DNA from: Flavobacterium sp. ACN2
GTDB taxonomy: Bacteria > Bacteroidota > Bacteroidia > Flavobacteriales > Flavobacteriaceae
Reading direction: 5' to 3'
Length of the DNA: 64,000 bases
Assembly: GCF_002303885.1 (NCBI RefSeq)
Contig: NZ_MRCM01000017.1
Span: 1-64,000, forward strand
This document shows, in pieces, positions 1 to 8,080 of this stretch. Below the pieces are notes generated by a model. The model worked only from the letters and a program-made list of their open reading frames with translations. It made no database searches and was not told where the DNA came from. Position 1 is the stretch's first letter. The number at the start of each line of letters is the position of its first letter. The translations under genes were made by a program, and so were the position numbers.

Positions 1-225
1 TCACTATCCCTTTTTTAATCAATTAAAATTAATTCGTGAATTCGTGGCGGAAAAATTTAAATCATGTCGAAATTCACGAATTTATTTTTAAAATCTTTGA
101 GCATAATTTCGAATGAATTTGTGTAATTCACTATCCTTTTTTTTTAATCAATTAAAATTAATTTGTGAATTCGTGGCGGAAAAATTTAAATCATGTCGAA
201 ATTCACGAATTAATTTTTAAAATCT
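1..225. repeat. Two direct copies of a ~97-bp palindrome-containing repeat
   Basis: Copy 1 spans 1-96 and copy 2 spans 128-225. They are nearly identical, from TCACTATCC to AAAATCT, with a 31-bp spacer. Each holds AATTCGTGAATTCGTGGCGG followed by AAATTCACGAATT, so each can fold into a hairpin. The same core (ATTCGTGAATTCGTGGC) recurs at 467-484, 883-895 and 27058-27103, which defines repeat family A of this window. The window may begin inside the array, so more copies could lie to the left. Positions 226-423 are AT-rich and hold nothing else I can identify. Confidence 0.85.
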
Positions 226-423
226 GAACGTTCGATTTGCATTAATTCATGCAATTTACCTCCACCATTTTTTATTTTCATAAAATTGAATTGAAAAATT
301 GTGAATTTACTCAAAAAATTAGGCTGTAGATTATAAAAGGCATTTTCTATGTTGTAAATTTGCAACCATAAAATTCCAAAAACATTTTCAATACAAAAAT
401 TGAAAGTTGTATTCTAAATAATA

Positions 424-484
424 GCCACAAATTCACGAATTAACTTTTTAAAAAATTAATTAGAAAAATTCGTGAATTCGTGGC
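424..484. repeat. Family A palindromic repeat (hairpin)
   Basis: The left arm is 424-441 and the right arm 467-484. The arms are complementary except for one base and enclose a 25-bp AT-rich loop. The hairpin lies directly before the GxxExxY gene, and its right arm ends 16 bp before that start codon. Confidence 0.85.
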
Positions 485-500
485 GGAAAAAATTTAGACT

Positions 501-875
501 ATGTCAAAAATATTGTATCAGCAGGAAAGCTATCAGATAATGGGAATTTTATTTGATGTTCATAGAAATTTAGGTGGAGGCTTTTCTGAAATTGTATATA
601 AAGATGCTTTAGAATATGAATTCAAGAAAGCCAATATTCCATTTGAAAGAGAAAAAGAATATTTGGTAAATTATAAAGACATAATATTAGATCATAAATT
701 TTATGCTGATTTTGTTTTGTTTGATCAAATTATACTTGAAATAAAATCAAGCGATTATTTACATCCAAAATACATTTCACAATGTCTTAATTATCTAAAA
801 GTTTCCAAAAATAAATTAGCGATTTTAGCAAACTTTAATTCTACCTCACTTGAACATAAACGTATTATTTTATAA
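501..875 (+). CDS. GxxExxY family protein (PD-(D/E)XK nuclease-like)
   Basis: A 124-aa protein of the GxxExxY family (PDDEXK_3 type), which is widespread in Bacteroidota and often present as several paralogues. The name-giving motif is at residues 27-33 (GFSEIVY). A nuclease-like core follows, with Asp70 in FYADF and Glu80-x-Lys82 in ILEIKSS, the D...ExK layout of the PD-(D/E)XK fold. No member's cellular role is firmly known to me. Activity is plausible because all three core residues are present. Family A repeats lie on both sides, directly upstream at 424-484 and a direct partial copy at 883-895, so the gene may have arrived as a cassette. The ATG start follows the repeat by 16 bp. Confidence 0.85.
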   Translation: MSKILYQQESYQIMGILFDVHRNLGGGFSEIVYKDALEYEFKKANIPFEREKEYLVNYKDIILDHKFYADFVLFDQIILEIKSSDYLHPKYISQCLNYLKVSKNKLAILANFNSTSLEHKRIIL

Positions 876-889
876 AAATTAATGAATTC

Positions 890-2323
890 GTGGCGATACA
901 AACAAACTATAAAACTGCTTTACAAAACAAAATCTTCGATATTATTTCGAAAGCTTCTCAGGAATTAAAAATCGACTCTTATGTGATAGGGGGATTTGTT
1001 CGCGATTTGCTTTTAAATCGAGGTTCTAAAAAAGATATTGATGTAGTTGCTGTTGGAAGCGGCATCGAATTAGCGCTTAAAGTTTCCGATTTACTTCCGA
1101 ATAAACCAAAAGTTCAGGTTTTTAAAACTTACGGAACTGCCATGCTTCGTTTTGAAGATACGGATATTGAATTTGTTGGTGCCCGAAAAGAATCATATAA
1201 TCGTGATAGCCGAAATCCGATTGTGGAAAACGGAACTTTGCAGGACGATCAAAACCGTCGTGATTTTACAATCAATGCTTTTGCTTTATCTTTAAATAAA
1301 AACAATTTTGGAGATCTTTTAGACCCTTTTGATGGTTTAACCGATTTAGAAAATAAAACAATCAAAACGCCTTTGGATCCAGATATTACCTATTCTGATG
1401 ATCCTTTGCGAATGCTTCGTGCGATTCGTTTTGCGACTCAATTGAATTTTGAAATCGAAGAAAATTCTTTGAATGCGATCACAAAAAATGCAGATCGCAT
1501 TAAAATTATTTCTGGCGAAAGAATCGTTGATGAGTTAAACAAAATTCTTATGACGGATAAACCTTCAACAGGATTTTTACTTTTATACAAAACAGGACTT
1601 TTGGATATTATTTTACCTGAATTGACCGCTTTGAATCAGGTTGAAGAAATTGAAGGACATACGCACAAAAACAATTTTTACCATACGCTGGAAGTTGTCG
1701 ACAATATTTGTCCAAACACAGATGATGTTTGGCTTCGTTGGTCAGCTTTATTGCATGATATTGGAAAAGCGCCCACTAAACGTTTCACCAAAAAACAAGG
1801 TTGGACTTTTCACGGACACGAATTCTTGGGCGGAAAAATGGCAAAGAAAATCTTTGAACGTTTGCACATGCCATTGAACCACAAAATGAAGTTTGTGCAG
1901 AAAATGGTTATTATGAGTTCGCGTCCGATTGTTTTGGCTCAGGATATTGTGACGGATAGCGCAGTTCGCCGTTTGGTTTTTGATGCTGGCGAAGATGTCG
2001 AAAATTTAATGACTTTGTGCGAGGCAGATATCACAACCAAAAATCCATCAAAATTCAAGAAATATCATAAAAATTTCGAACTCGTACGCAAGAAGATCGT
2101 TGAAGTAGAAGAACGAGATCACGTTCGTAATTTTCAGCCACCAATTACTGGAGAAGAAATTATGGAAATATTCGATTTGAAACCGTCACGCGAAATTGGA
2201 ATTTTAAAAGAAGCAGTAAAAGAAGCTATTTTAGAAGGTGATATCCCGAATGAGTATCAGGCGGCTTATGATTTTGTAATTAAAAGAGCGGAGAAATTGG
2301 GCTTAAAAAAAGTTGAGAAATAA
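890..2323 (+). CDS. CCA tRNA nucleotidyltransferase with HD domain
   Basis: A 477-aa member of the polymerase beta superfamily CCA-adding enzymes or poly(A) polymerase-like tRNA nucleotidyltransferases. It should add or repair the 3' CCA end of tRNAs in the cytoplasm. The N-terminal head has the GGFVRD motif (residues 34-39) and the metal-binding pair Asp49/Asp51 in KKDIDVV, followed by RRDFTINA. An HD phosphohydrolase domain follows, with LLHDIGK around residues 287-293. The only credible start is GTG at 890. It lies inside a copy of the family A repeat (ATTCGTGGCG), and the upstream ATG at 882 is in another frame. Next gene ctaA follows after 15 bp, so co-transcription is possible. I am sure of the family; whether it adds CCA, or only A or CC, cannot be read from sequence. 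Confidence 0.93.
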   Translation: MAIQTNYKTALQNKIFDIISKASQELKIDSYVIGGFVRDLLLNRGSKKDIDVVAVGSGIELALKVSDLLPNKPKVQVFKTYGTAMLRFEDTDIEFVGARKESYNRDSRNPIVENGTLQDDQNRRDFTINAFALSLNKNNFGDLLDPFDGLTDLENKTIKTPLDPDITYSDDPLRMLRAIRFATQLNFEIEENSLNAITKNADRIKIISGERIVDELNKILMTDKPSTGFLLLYKTGLLDIILPELTALNQVEEIEGHTHKNNFYHTLEVVDNICPNTDDVWLRWSALLHDIGKAPTKRFTKKQGWTFHGHEFLGGKMAKKIFERLHMPLNHKMKFVQKMVIMSSRPIVLAQDIVTDSAVRRLVFDAGEDVENLMTLCEADITTKNPSKFKKYHKNFELVRKKIVEVEERDHVRNFQPPITGEEIMEIFDLKPSREIGILKEAVKEAILEGDIPNEYQAAYDFVIKRAEKLGLKKVEK

Positions 2324-2338
2324 GTATTATTTAATAAA

Positions 2339-3364
2339 ATGAAAAAAGAGAATAAATCAGTAATCATTTGGTTACTATCAGGCTGTGTTTTATTGTTTTT
2401 AATGGTTGTCGTGGGAGGAATTACCCGTTTAACCAATTCAGGTTTATCAATGACCGACTGGCATTTGGTAACCGATACCTTTCCGCCTTTAACAGACGCC
2501 AAATGGCAAGCCGCTTTTGACGAGTACAAAAAATTTCCAGAGTATCAGAAAATCAACATTCATAATGATTTTCAATTAGCCGATTATAAATTTATTTATT
2601 TCTGGGAATGGTTTCACCGTTTCATCGGTCGTATAATTGGATTGGTTTTCTTTGTACCATTTGTTTACTTTTTAGCCAAAAAGAAATTAGATACAGATAC
2701 GATTAAAAAATGTATCGTTCTTTTGGCAATGGGAGCTTTTCAAGGATTTTTAGGCTGGTTTATGGTAAGAAGCGGATTAATTGACAATCCAGATGTAAGC
2801 CACTTCAGACTTTCATTACACTTAACTTTTGCATTCATTACTTTCGCATACACACTTTGGGTTGCCTTAGATTTAATTTATCCTGAAAGAAATATCAACA
2901 AAATTCTACCGCTTAGAAATATTGCGCGTTATGCTTTGGTTGCTCTTCTAATTCAAATCATTTACGGCGGATTTGTAGCAGGTCTAAATGCAGGACTAAT
3001 TCATAATCACTGGCCTTTAATGAGTGACGGAGAATTTATTCACGAATCGGTTTTTATTGAGCAATCTTCTTTAGTTAAAAATTTAATTGAAGGAAAAAGT
3101 GGTGTTCAGTTTGTACACAGAACTTTTGCTTATGTAGTAGTTGCGATTATTCTTTTCCTTTTCTTCAAAAGCAAAAAATATACGCTTACTCACACTCAAG
3201 CAAACGGAATCAAAACTTTAGTCGTTTTTGTTTTCATTCAGTTTTTATTGGGCGTTTTCACTTTATTATACAGCGTGCCATTGGCTTTAGGATTAATTCA
3301 CCAAATTATGGCATTTTTCCTTTTGAGTGCAATGACATATACATTGCATAGATTGAGTAAATAA
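2339..3364 (+). CDS. ctaA: Heme A synthase (COX15/CtaA family)
   Basis: A 341-aa polytopic inner-membrane protein of the COX15/CtaA family. It oxidises the C8 methyl of heme O to a formyl group, making heme A for aa3-type cytochrome oxidase. Visible marks are GGITRLTNSGLSM after the first membrane helix, WEWFHRFIGRIIG in the first half, VHRTFAY in the second half, HLTFAF and HQIMAFF as the other His-bearing helices, and about eight hydrophobic segments. The duplicated four-helix layout with paired histidines fits heme ligation in this family. It starts 15 bp after the CCA transferase gene. The length is normal for bacteroidotal CtaA. Confidence 0.95.
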   Translation: MKKENKSVIIWLLSGCVLLFLMVVVGGITRLTNSGLSMTDWHLVTDTFPPLTDAKWQAAFDEYKKFPEYQKINIHNDFQLADYKFIYFWEWFHRFIGRIIGLVFFVPFVYFLAKKKLDTDTIKKCIVLLAMGAFQGFLGWFMVRSGLIDNPDVSHFRLSLHLTFAFITFAYTLWVALDLIYPERNINKILPLRNIARYALVALLIQIIYGGFVAGLNAGLIHNHWPLMSDGEFIHESVFIEQSSLVKNLIEGKSGVQFVHRTFAYVVVAIILFLFFKSKKYTLTHTQANGIKTLVVFVFIQFLLGVFTLLYSVPLALGLIHQIMAFFLLSAMTYTLHRLSK

Positions 3365-3389
3365 GCTATCTTTTCATAAAAAAATATTT

Positions 3390-3911
3390 ATGAAAAAAGT
3401 CTGTTTTATATTTACAATTCTTTTTACTTGCCTTGTTTCTGGGCAAACCAAAAATAATCCATTAGTCATTTTGGATTCTAAAAGTATTGGATATATGAAT
3501 CAGGCAGAAAATACCTTAAAAAATATCAATCAGAATGATCTGTTGACATTTATTTATAAGGGAAATGCTGAAGAAGTTGAGCAAAAGTTCGGTTCTAAAT
3601 CGGGAGTGCTAATCTTTGCTACAAAAAAATATATTCTTAATACGTTTTATCAAAACAATATTGAAAACTCACCATTGAAAAAAGACATTCCAACAACGGA
3701 TTGTTTATCTAAAATTGGTATAATAGGAAGTATTGCTAGTAATATAAATCAACCTTATGATCAGCTTGTAAATTATATCAGTATTACTCCGAACAATGAA
3801 GCAGTAAAAAAAATTGCATCAATAATTTTTATAAAACCTATTGATGCTCAAATAATAAATCCTGATTGGAAATTTGGAGCCATAGAAATTATGTCAACTA
3901 TTGACAACTAA
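3390..3911 (+). CDS. Secreted hypothetical protein with two TonB-plug-like motifs
   Basis: A 173-aa protein with an N-terminal signal peptide (MKKVCFIFTILFTCLVSGQ). I do not recognise a named family. Residues about 23-83 read like a shrunken SusC plug segment: NPLVILDSKSIG, then INQNDLLTFIYKG, then GSKSGVLIFATKK. In SusC proteins this stretch is PLYIIDG...NPNDIE...GVVIITTK. A second weaker version appears at the end (IASIIFIKP ... WKFGAIEIMST). There is no barrel, so it is not a receptor. It may be a free periplasmic or surface plug-like module. Its stop codon abuts the stop of the convergent LytTR gene with no gap and no visible terminator. The similarity is judged by eye only. Confidence 0.6.
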   Translation: MKKVCFIFTILFTCLVSGQTKNNPLVILDSKSIGYMNQAENTLKNINQNDLLTFIYKGNAEEVEQKFGSKSGVLIFATKKYILNTFYQNNIENSPLKKDIPTTDCLSKIGIIGSIASNINQPYDQLVNYISITPNNEAVKKIASIIFIKPIDAQIINPDWKFGAIEIMSTIDN

Positions 3912-4676
3912 TTATCCCAACCAAGTCTTAAAATCTTGTACTTTTTCTCGGCTTACAATGACCTCATCTTCCTTATAAGTTGGAAGAATCACTTTAAGTC
4001 GAGAATTAGTATAAACCTGAATTTCTTTAATTGCTTTTAAAGGAACAATAAATTTTCTGCTTACGCGAAAGAAATCTTTCTTATCAAGTTCTTGTTCTAA
4101 AATTTCCAAAGTCGAATCGATCAAATAATCTCGATTGTCGTACGTACGAATGTAAGTTCCTTTATTTTCACTAAAAAAACATTCGATTTCTTCTGTAGTA
4201 ATGACTTTTAGATGCTGACCAATTTTAACTGTAAACCTCTTTTTATATGTTTTTTCAAAAGGATTAGATAACATCTGTCGAATTTGCTCAAAGTCCAATT
4301 GCAAATTTGAAGTTTCTGCTGTTTTCGGAAGACGCGATTTGAATTTTGAAACTGCTGTTTCCAGATCATCTTCATCAATAGGTTTGAGAAGATAATCTAT
4401 GCTGTTTAATTTAAAAGCTTTTAAAGCGTACTCATCATACGCCGTTGTAAAAATGATAGCGCTTTTGATATCTATTTTTTCAAAAATCTCAAATGATAAA
4501 CCATCAGACAGTTGAATATCCAAAAAAATCAAATCTGGATGCGGATTATTTTCAAACCAAAGAACCGATTCTTCAACAGAGTGAAGCATGGTTTCTACAG
4601 TTACATCTAACTTTTCAAGTTTTCTTTGCAGCAATCTCGCAGCTGGTTTTTCGTCTTCTATAATTAATGTGATCAT
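3912..4676 (-). CDS. LytTR-family response regulator
   Basis: A 254-aa response regulator. The receiver domain (residues 1-120) has acidic residues in IEDE, phospho-acceptor Asp53 in LIFLDIQ, the switch Thr in FTTAYDE and Lys in LLKPID. The LytTR DNA-binding domain (about 150-254) carries the typical ENKGTYIRT and DFFRVSRKFIV segments. Its partner should be the LytS-type kinase at 6052-7389. It is the last gene of a minus-strand cluster, after four 2TM genes. The gap to the preceding 2TM gene is 40 bp. The family usually binds imperfect direct repeats in promoters; its targets are not evident here. Confidence 0.95.
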   Translation of the reverse strand: MITLIIEDEKPAARLLQRKLEKLDVTVETMLHSVEESVLWFENNPHPDLIFLDIQLSDGLSFEIFEKIDIKSAIIFTTAYDEYALKAFKLNSIDYLLKPIDEDDLETAVSKFKSRLPKTAETSNLQLDFEQIRQMLSNPFEKTYKKRFTVKIGQHLKVITTEEIECFFSENKGTYIRTYDNRDYLIDSTLEILEQELDKKDFFRVSRKFIVPLKAIKEIQVYTNSRLKVILPTYKEDEVIVSREKVQDFKTWLG

Positions 4677-4716
4677 TTACTATAATGTGAAATTTGAAAA
4701 AATTATGAAGTCAAAG

Positions 4717-5097
4717 TTACTCCCATTTATTTTTATTTGCAGTATCTTTTTCCATGTATTTTTGGATTTTTCTTTTCTCCCAATCTGATCCAAAAAACCA
4801 ATCAGTTCCAAATACAGATAATCCGTGAGCTAGTAAACCAATTCCCCAGAAAAGCGCAGTAGAGTACGTGTGCCATTGCGTCAAACCGCTAAAATCCATT
4901 CCGTCAGTAAAATTATCTCGGTTTAAACTGGATACAATAATGATAATATTTACAATGATGTACACTTTTACGTGCGAATAAAACCCTTTCAGTTTTTTTA
5001 CTCTTCTATAAGCTGCATTATAATTTTCGTCATCTGTATATTCTCCAAAATGCTGTTTGGTGTAATCTTCGTACATGTTTCTTCTTAAACGTCCCAT
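4717..5097 (-). CDS. 2TM domain protein (copy 1, nearest the regulator)
   Basis: A 126-aa protein with one 2TM domain: a pair of membrane helices (about residues 42-60 and 77-97) between charged ends. The pattern KKLKGFYSHVKVYI ... WGIGLLAHGLSVFG ... WEKRKIQKYMEK ... NKWE matches its three neighbours and the C-terminus of the kinase. It has a longer N-terminus than the others (about 30 residues before the domain). Function unknown in the family. It sits between three paralogues and the LytTR regulator, so a sensing or accessory membrane role in that pathway is a reasonable inference. Confidence 0.88.
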   Translation of the reverse strand: MGRLRRNMYEDYTKQHFGEYTDDENYNAAYRRVKKLKGFYSHVKVYIIVNIIIIVSSLNRDNFTDGMDFSGLTQWHTYSTALFWGIGLLAHGLSVFGTDWFFGSDWEKRKIQKYMEKDTANKNKWE

Positions 5098-5110
5098 AAC
5101 TATATTTTAA

Positions 5111-5416
5111 TTATTTCCACTTGTTTTTATTCTGTTTTTCCTTCTCCATAAACTCTTTGATTTTTCTTTCTTCCCATTCCTTACCCATTCCTGGAAAAAC
5201 CTCAAAAACTTTTAATCCGTGAAAAACTACTCCAACTCCCCACCACAATAATGGCCAAAAAAACCATAGATATTGAGGTGATGTATAAAGATTTATAAAA
5301 ATCAAAATTGCATTTACCAATATATAAGCAACTAGATTTCCATAAAATCCTTTTAAATTTTCAACTTTTTTTCTTGCCTGAATATATCTTTCTTCCTCGC
5401 TTAAATTCGTTTCCAT
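5111..5416 (-). CDS. 2TM domain protein (copy 2)
   Basis: A 101-aa 2TM protein from the start I prefer. An ATG four codons further upstream (5428) is in frame but would overlap the previous gene by 10 bp. The chosen ATG at 5416 gives METNLS, the same beginning as copy 3 (METNLS) and like copy 4 (MENNFT). Domain signature: ARKKVENLKGFYGNLVAYI, second helix LWWGVGVVFHGLKVFE, then WEERKIKEFMEKE and a KNKWK end. The gap to copy 1 is 13 bp. Probably one transcript with its neighbours. Confidence 0.88.
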   Translation of the reverse strand: METNLSEEERYIQARKKVENLKGFYGNLVAYILVNAILIFINLYTSPQYLWFFWPLLWWGVGVVFHGLKVFEVFPGMGKEWEERKIKEFMEKEKQNKNKWK

Positions 5417-5418
5417 GA

Positions 5419-5748
5419 TTATTCCCATTTTTGTTTTTTATATTTTTTTTCTAAAATGCTTCTCAATTTTCGTTCTTCCCATTCGTGTCCAAAAATCTTA
5501 TAGGAAGCAAACAAATCGATTGCAGAACCCACTATAACAGCCGACCAAATAATTACAACTACCCAATTGAGATATTTTATCGGAAAAAATTGCAATGGCA
5601 TATTGGTATATTCTTTTAAAAGAAAAACAATCAGTGCGATAGTGTAAATGAACAAATGCTTGTAAAAAGATTTCAGCTGAATTACTTTTTTACTGGCTAA
5701 TTCCTGCAGTATTACTTCTTCTTGATCGTTACTCAAATTTGTTTCCAT
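5419..5748 (-). CDS. 2TM domain protein (copy 3)
   Basis: A 109-aa 2TM protein, more divergent than copies 2 and 4. It keeps SKKVIQLKSFYKHLFIY in front of helix one and WEERKLRSILEKK and QKWE at the end. The HGLKVF segment after helix two is replaced by IDLFASYKIFG. Its ATG (5748) lies inside the end of copy 4, a 20-bp overlap in another frame, which suggests translational coupling or an old deletion between the two genes. Confidence 0.85.
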   Translation of the reverse strand: METNLSNDQEEVILQELASKKVIQLKSFYKHLFIYTIALIVFLLKEYTNMPLQFFPIKYLNWVVVIIWSAVIVGSAIDLFASYKIFGHEWEERKLRSILEKKYKKQKWE

Positions 5749-6052
5749 GCCTATTTTCTAATCGTTGTTTATTTTCTTTTTCTAGAATTTCCTGAATCTT
5801 TTTCTGTTCCCATTTCTTATTAAAGAAAGGCGGAAGACTAAAAACTTTCAGTCCGTGCAAGATTATGGCTATTCCCCACCCCATTACAGACCAAATCCAC
5901 CAAAGGTATTCTGGAGAAGTCATATAATTTACAACAACCACAATTGGATTACATAAAGCGTATACAGTCAAATGCTCGTAAAATCCTCTTATCTCTTTTA
6001 CTTTTTTCTGAGCATCATAATAGCGAACTGTTTCTGTGAAATTATTTTCCAT
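5729..6052 (-). CDS. 2TM domain protein (copy 4)
   Basis: A 107-aa 2TM protein from ATG 6052. That ATG shares its A with the stop codon of the kinase gene (TAATG), a classic coupled start. A start three codons earlier (6061) is less likely. Signature: AQKKVKEIRGFYEHLTVYA, MGWGIAIILHGLKVFS, WEQKKIQEILEKENK. Unlike the paralogues, it does not end in a KxKWx tail but runs on as NRHGNKFE into the next gene, so its original C-terminus was probably altered. Confidence 0.87.
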   Translation of the reverse strand: MENNFTETVRYYDAQKKVKEIRGFYEHLTVYALCNPIVVVVNYMTSPEYLWWIWSVMGWGIAIILHGLKVFSLPPFFNKKWEQKKIQEILEKENKQRLENRHGNKFE

Positions 6053-7389
6053 TATTTCCACGTTTTTTGTTTGTTATCTTTCTCTAAAATCTCGCGAATT
6101 TTTCTTTCTTCCCAATCTGAGCTGTATCCAAAAACTTTAAAAGCATGCATTGCAACTCCAAATCCCCAGCCTAAAGCTGAAAACCAAAACCATTGAAATC
6201 CTGGTGAAAATTTTAGATTAATAAAAACCAAGAACGGAATCACACAACAATATGAAATTAAATTTCCATAAAAACCTTTCAGTTCCTCTACTCTTTTTTT
6301 GGCTCTATAGTAAGCTTTTGCTTCGTCGGTATATTCTGCACTCATTTCCATAACCGCAATTTGTTTGGTTAAAATTGGAATTCTAACAGTGAAATTCTTC
6401 TCATCCTGATCAACTTTCACTTTTCTATCTGTTATAATTCCGTATCTGTTTACAATATTTTGCAATCCGACACCTTGCCTGTCCTGCAAAACTTCTTTTT
6501 TCTGAAGATCATTCTGAATCGCCAGATAATCTTTATCAATAAAAATTCTAATATGAAGCGGCTTCTGCTCGCTTACTACATTGTGTTTTACAGTATTCTC
6601 CAGCAAGAGCTGTAAAGAAAGCGGCACCACTTTGGCTTCTGGATTAATGTTTTCTGTTGGCAATTCGTAAAACAAACTATTTTCAAAACGCATTTTCAGC
6701 AAATTCATATAGGTTTTTGCAAATGACAATTCGTCTTCAACCGAAACCAATTCTTTGTCCTTCTGTTCCAAAACATATCTATAAATTTTAGAAAGAGAAG
6801 TTGTAAAACGCTGCGCATTGTCTGGATTTTCTTCTATTAAAGAACTCAGAACATTTAAGCTATTAAAAAGAAAATGCGGATCGATCTGATTTTTTAAGCT
6901 TTCGAATTTGGCATTTGCCGTTCCCGCAATAATTTTCTGCTGCGTTACTTTATTTTCCTGATAGAGTTTATAAAAATTAAGTCCATGAAAAAACAAAAGC
7001 ACAATAAAAGTCATTACCGCAGATTCGATATAATTTTCTGCTTTTTCATTCGCAAGAAAACCAATTATTGTTTTATTCTCGATTATTACACTTGTAAACA
7101 AACGCAATACTCCAATTACAATCATCGATATTAAAAACGAACTTGCAAAACCAATTAAAATTCTCTTTAGCGAATATGGATTTTCTCGGAAAACCCTATC
7201 TAAAAACTCAAAAAGAACAACGTTTACGATATATAAAACCACACTGTAAAGCATACAGTACAAGAAATAAATGTAAAGATTCTTGGTAAAAACTGCTGTT
7301 CCTAAAGAGGCGAACCGAATTAGAAAAGAAAATAAAAATACTATTCCTCCAACGAAGCATGCTTTTAACAAATTAGGTTTTAATATCAT
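6052..7389 (-). CDS. LytS-type sensor histidine kinase fused to a C-terminal 2TM domain
   Basis: A 445-aa membrane kinase. Four hydrophobic helices fill residues 1-140. The His_kinase (LytS/YehU) module follows with the phospho-His at about 172 in QIDPHFLFNSLN, then a HATPase core with N265/N270 in LLLENTVKHN and the glycine motif RQGVGLQN (305-311). From about residue 350 the protein continues with a full 2TM domain: AKKRVEELKGFYGNLISY, LGWGFGVAMHAFKVFG, WEERKIREILEKD, QKTWK. The linker contains two Met codons (347, 349), at the place where a free 2TM protein would start. This fits a past gene fusion, and an internal start is also possible. It heads the run of four 2TM genes and the LytTR regulator, its likely partner. 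Confidence 0.92.
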   Translation of the reverse strand: MILKPNLLKACFVGGIVFLFSFLIRFASLGTAVFTKNLYIYFLYCMLYSVVLYIVNVVLFEFLDRVFRENPYSLKRILIGFASSFLISMIVIGVLRLFTSVIIENKTIIGFLANEKAENYIESAVMTFIVLLFFHGLNFYKLYQENKVTQQKIIAGTANAKFESLKNQIDPHFLFNSLNVLSSLIEENPDNAQRFTTSLSKIYRYVLEQKDKELVSVEDELSFAKTYMNLLKMRFENSLFYELPTENINPEAKVVPLSLQLLLENTVKHNVVSEQKPLHIRIFIDKDYLAIQNDLQKKEVLQDRQGVGLQNIVNRYGIITDRKVKVDQDEKNFTVRIPILTKQIAVMEMSAEYTDEAKAYYRAKKRVEELKGFYGNLISYCCVIPFLVFINLKFSPGFQWFWFSALGWGFGVAMHAFKVFGYSSDWEERKIREILEKDNKQKTWK

Positions 7390-7410
7390 AATGTTTTATA
7401 AACTATTGAA

Positions 7411-8031
7411 TTATTTACAAGTTTTTTGAATTTCTAATGCTCTATCCAATCCCCATTTTGGAGCATAAGGTGTAGCTGGTTTAAAAGTATTAAAAAGTTC
7501 AATAGATTTATCAACTTGCGCGCACAAAGGTTTTGTATCTACTCCTGTCCATTTTGCTCCTCCTAATTGGTAATCTGCCTCACCAAAAACAGCTCTCGGA
7601 TTGTTTGGGTCTAGCGCTTTTGCTTTCGCGTAAGCTTCCATCACTTTACCAGAATATTTCATCCCGTTTGTCATTGGATCGGCTACAACGTATCCTGTGT
7701 AAATTAAAGCCTGCATTACGTATAGCTCTGAGTTTGCTTGATCCTTTATCAATTCGATATCTAATGCATCTTGCGCTTTTGTCAATAATAAATCGATTTT
7801 AGTTTTGTCTTTTTCTGTAAATACAGCTGTTGCATTGATCAAAGCTACATAGTAATTTGGCAAATAACTGTTTTTTTCAGCCGCCGCAATTCTTTCAAAT
7901 AAAGCAGAAGCTTCTGTATTTTTTCCTTCTTTCCAAAGTCCGAACGCTTTATTCATTCCTTGTTCAAATTGTGTCTGAGCTGAACTTATTACTACTACAA
8001 ATAGTGCGATTAAAGTGATGATTTTTTTCAT
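7411..8031 (-). CDS. Secreted TPR-like hypothetical protein
   Basis: A 206-aa protein with a signal peptide (MKKIITLIALFVVVISSAQ) and then mostly alpha-helical repeats rich in Ala, Leu and Tyr. The helix pairs NYYVALINATAVF, AYAKAKALDPNNPRAVFG and similar stretches recall tetratricopeptide repeats; DPNNPRA is typical of TPR turns. It is likely a periplasmic protein. It lies between the kinase (21-bp gap) and the DUF2141 gene (49-bp gap), all on the minus strand, so it probably belongs to the same operon as the TonB-dependent receptor. Its binding partner is unknown. Confidence 0.75.
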   Translation of the reverse strand: MKKIITLIALFVVVISSAQTQFEQGMNKAFGLWKEGKNTEASALFERIAAAEKNSYLPNYYVALINATAVFTEKDKTKIDLLLTKAQDALDIELIKDQANSELYVMQALIYTGYVVADPMTNGMKYSGKVMEAYAKAKALDPNNPRAVFGEADYQLGGAKWTGVDTKPLCAQVDKSIELFNTFKPATPYAPKWGLDRALEIQKTCK

Positions 8032-8080
8032 TTTATAAATTATTAATGATTTTGTTTATATAGATTAGTTATTTGTCTTT

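Noticed and set aside
62..218. Short reading frames beginning ATGTCGAAA in both 97-bp repeat units
   Set aside because: They end after 20 and 6 codons, consist mainly of repeat sequence, and have no features of a real small protein.
1641..1877. Overlapping reading frame inside the CCA enzyme gene
   Set aside because: It lies wholly within a well-supported gene in another frame and has no recognisable content.
2266..2529. Minus-strand reading frame across the CCA enzyme / ctaA junction
   Set aside because: It runs opposite to two clear genes and has no domain, signal peptide or promoter.
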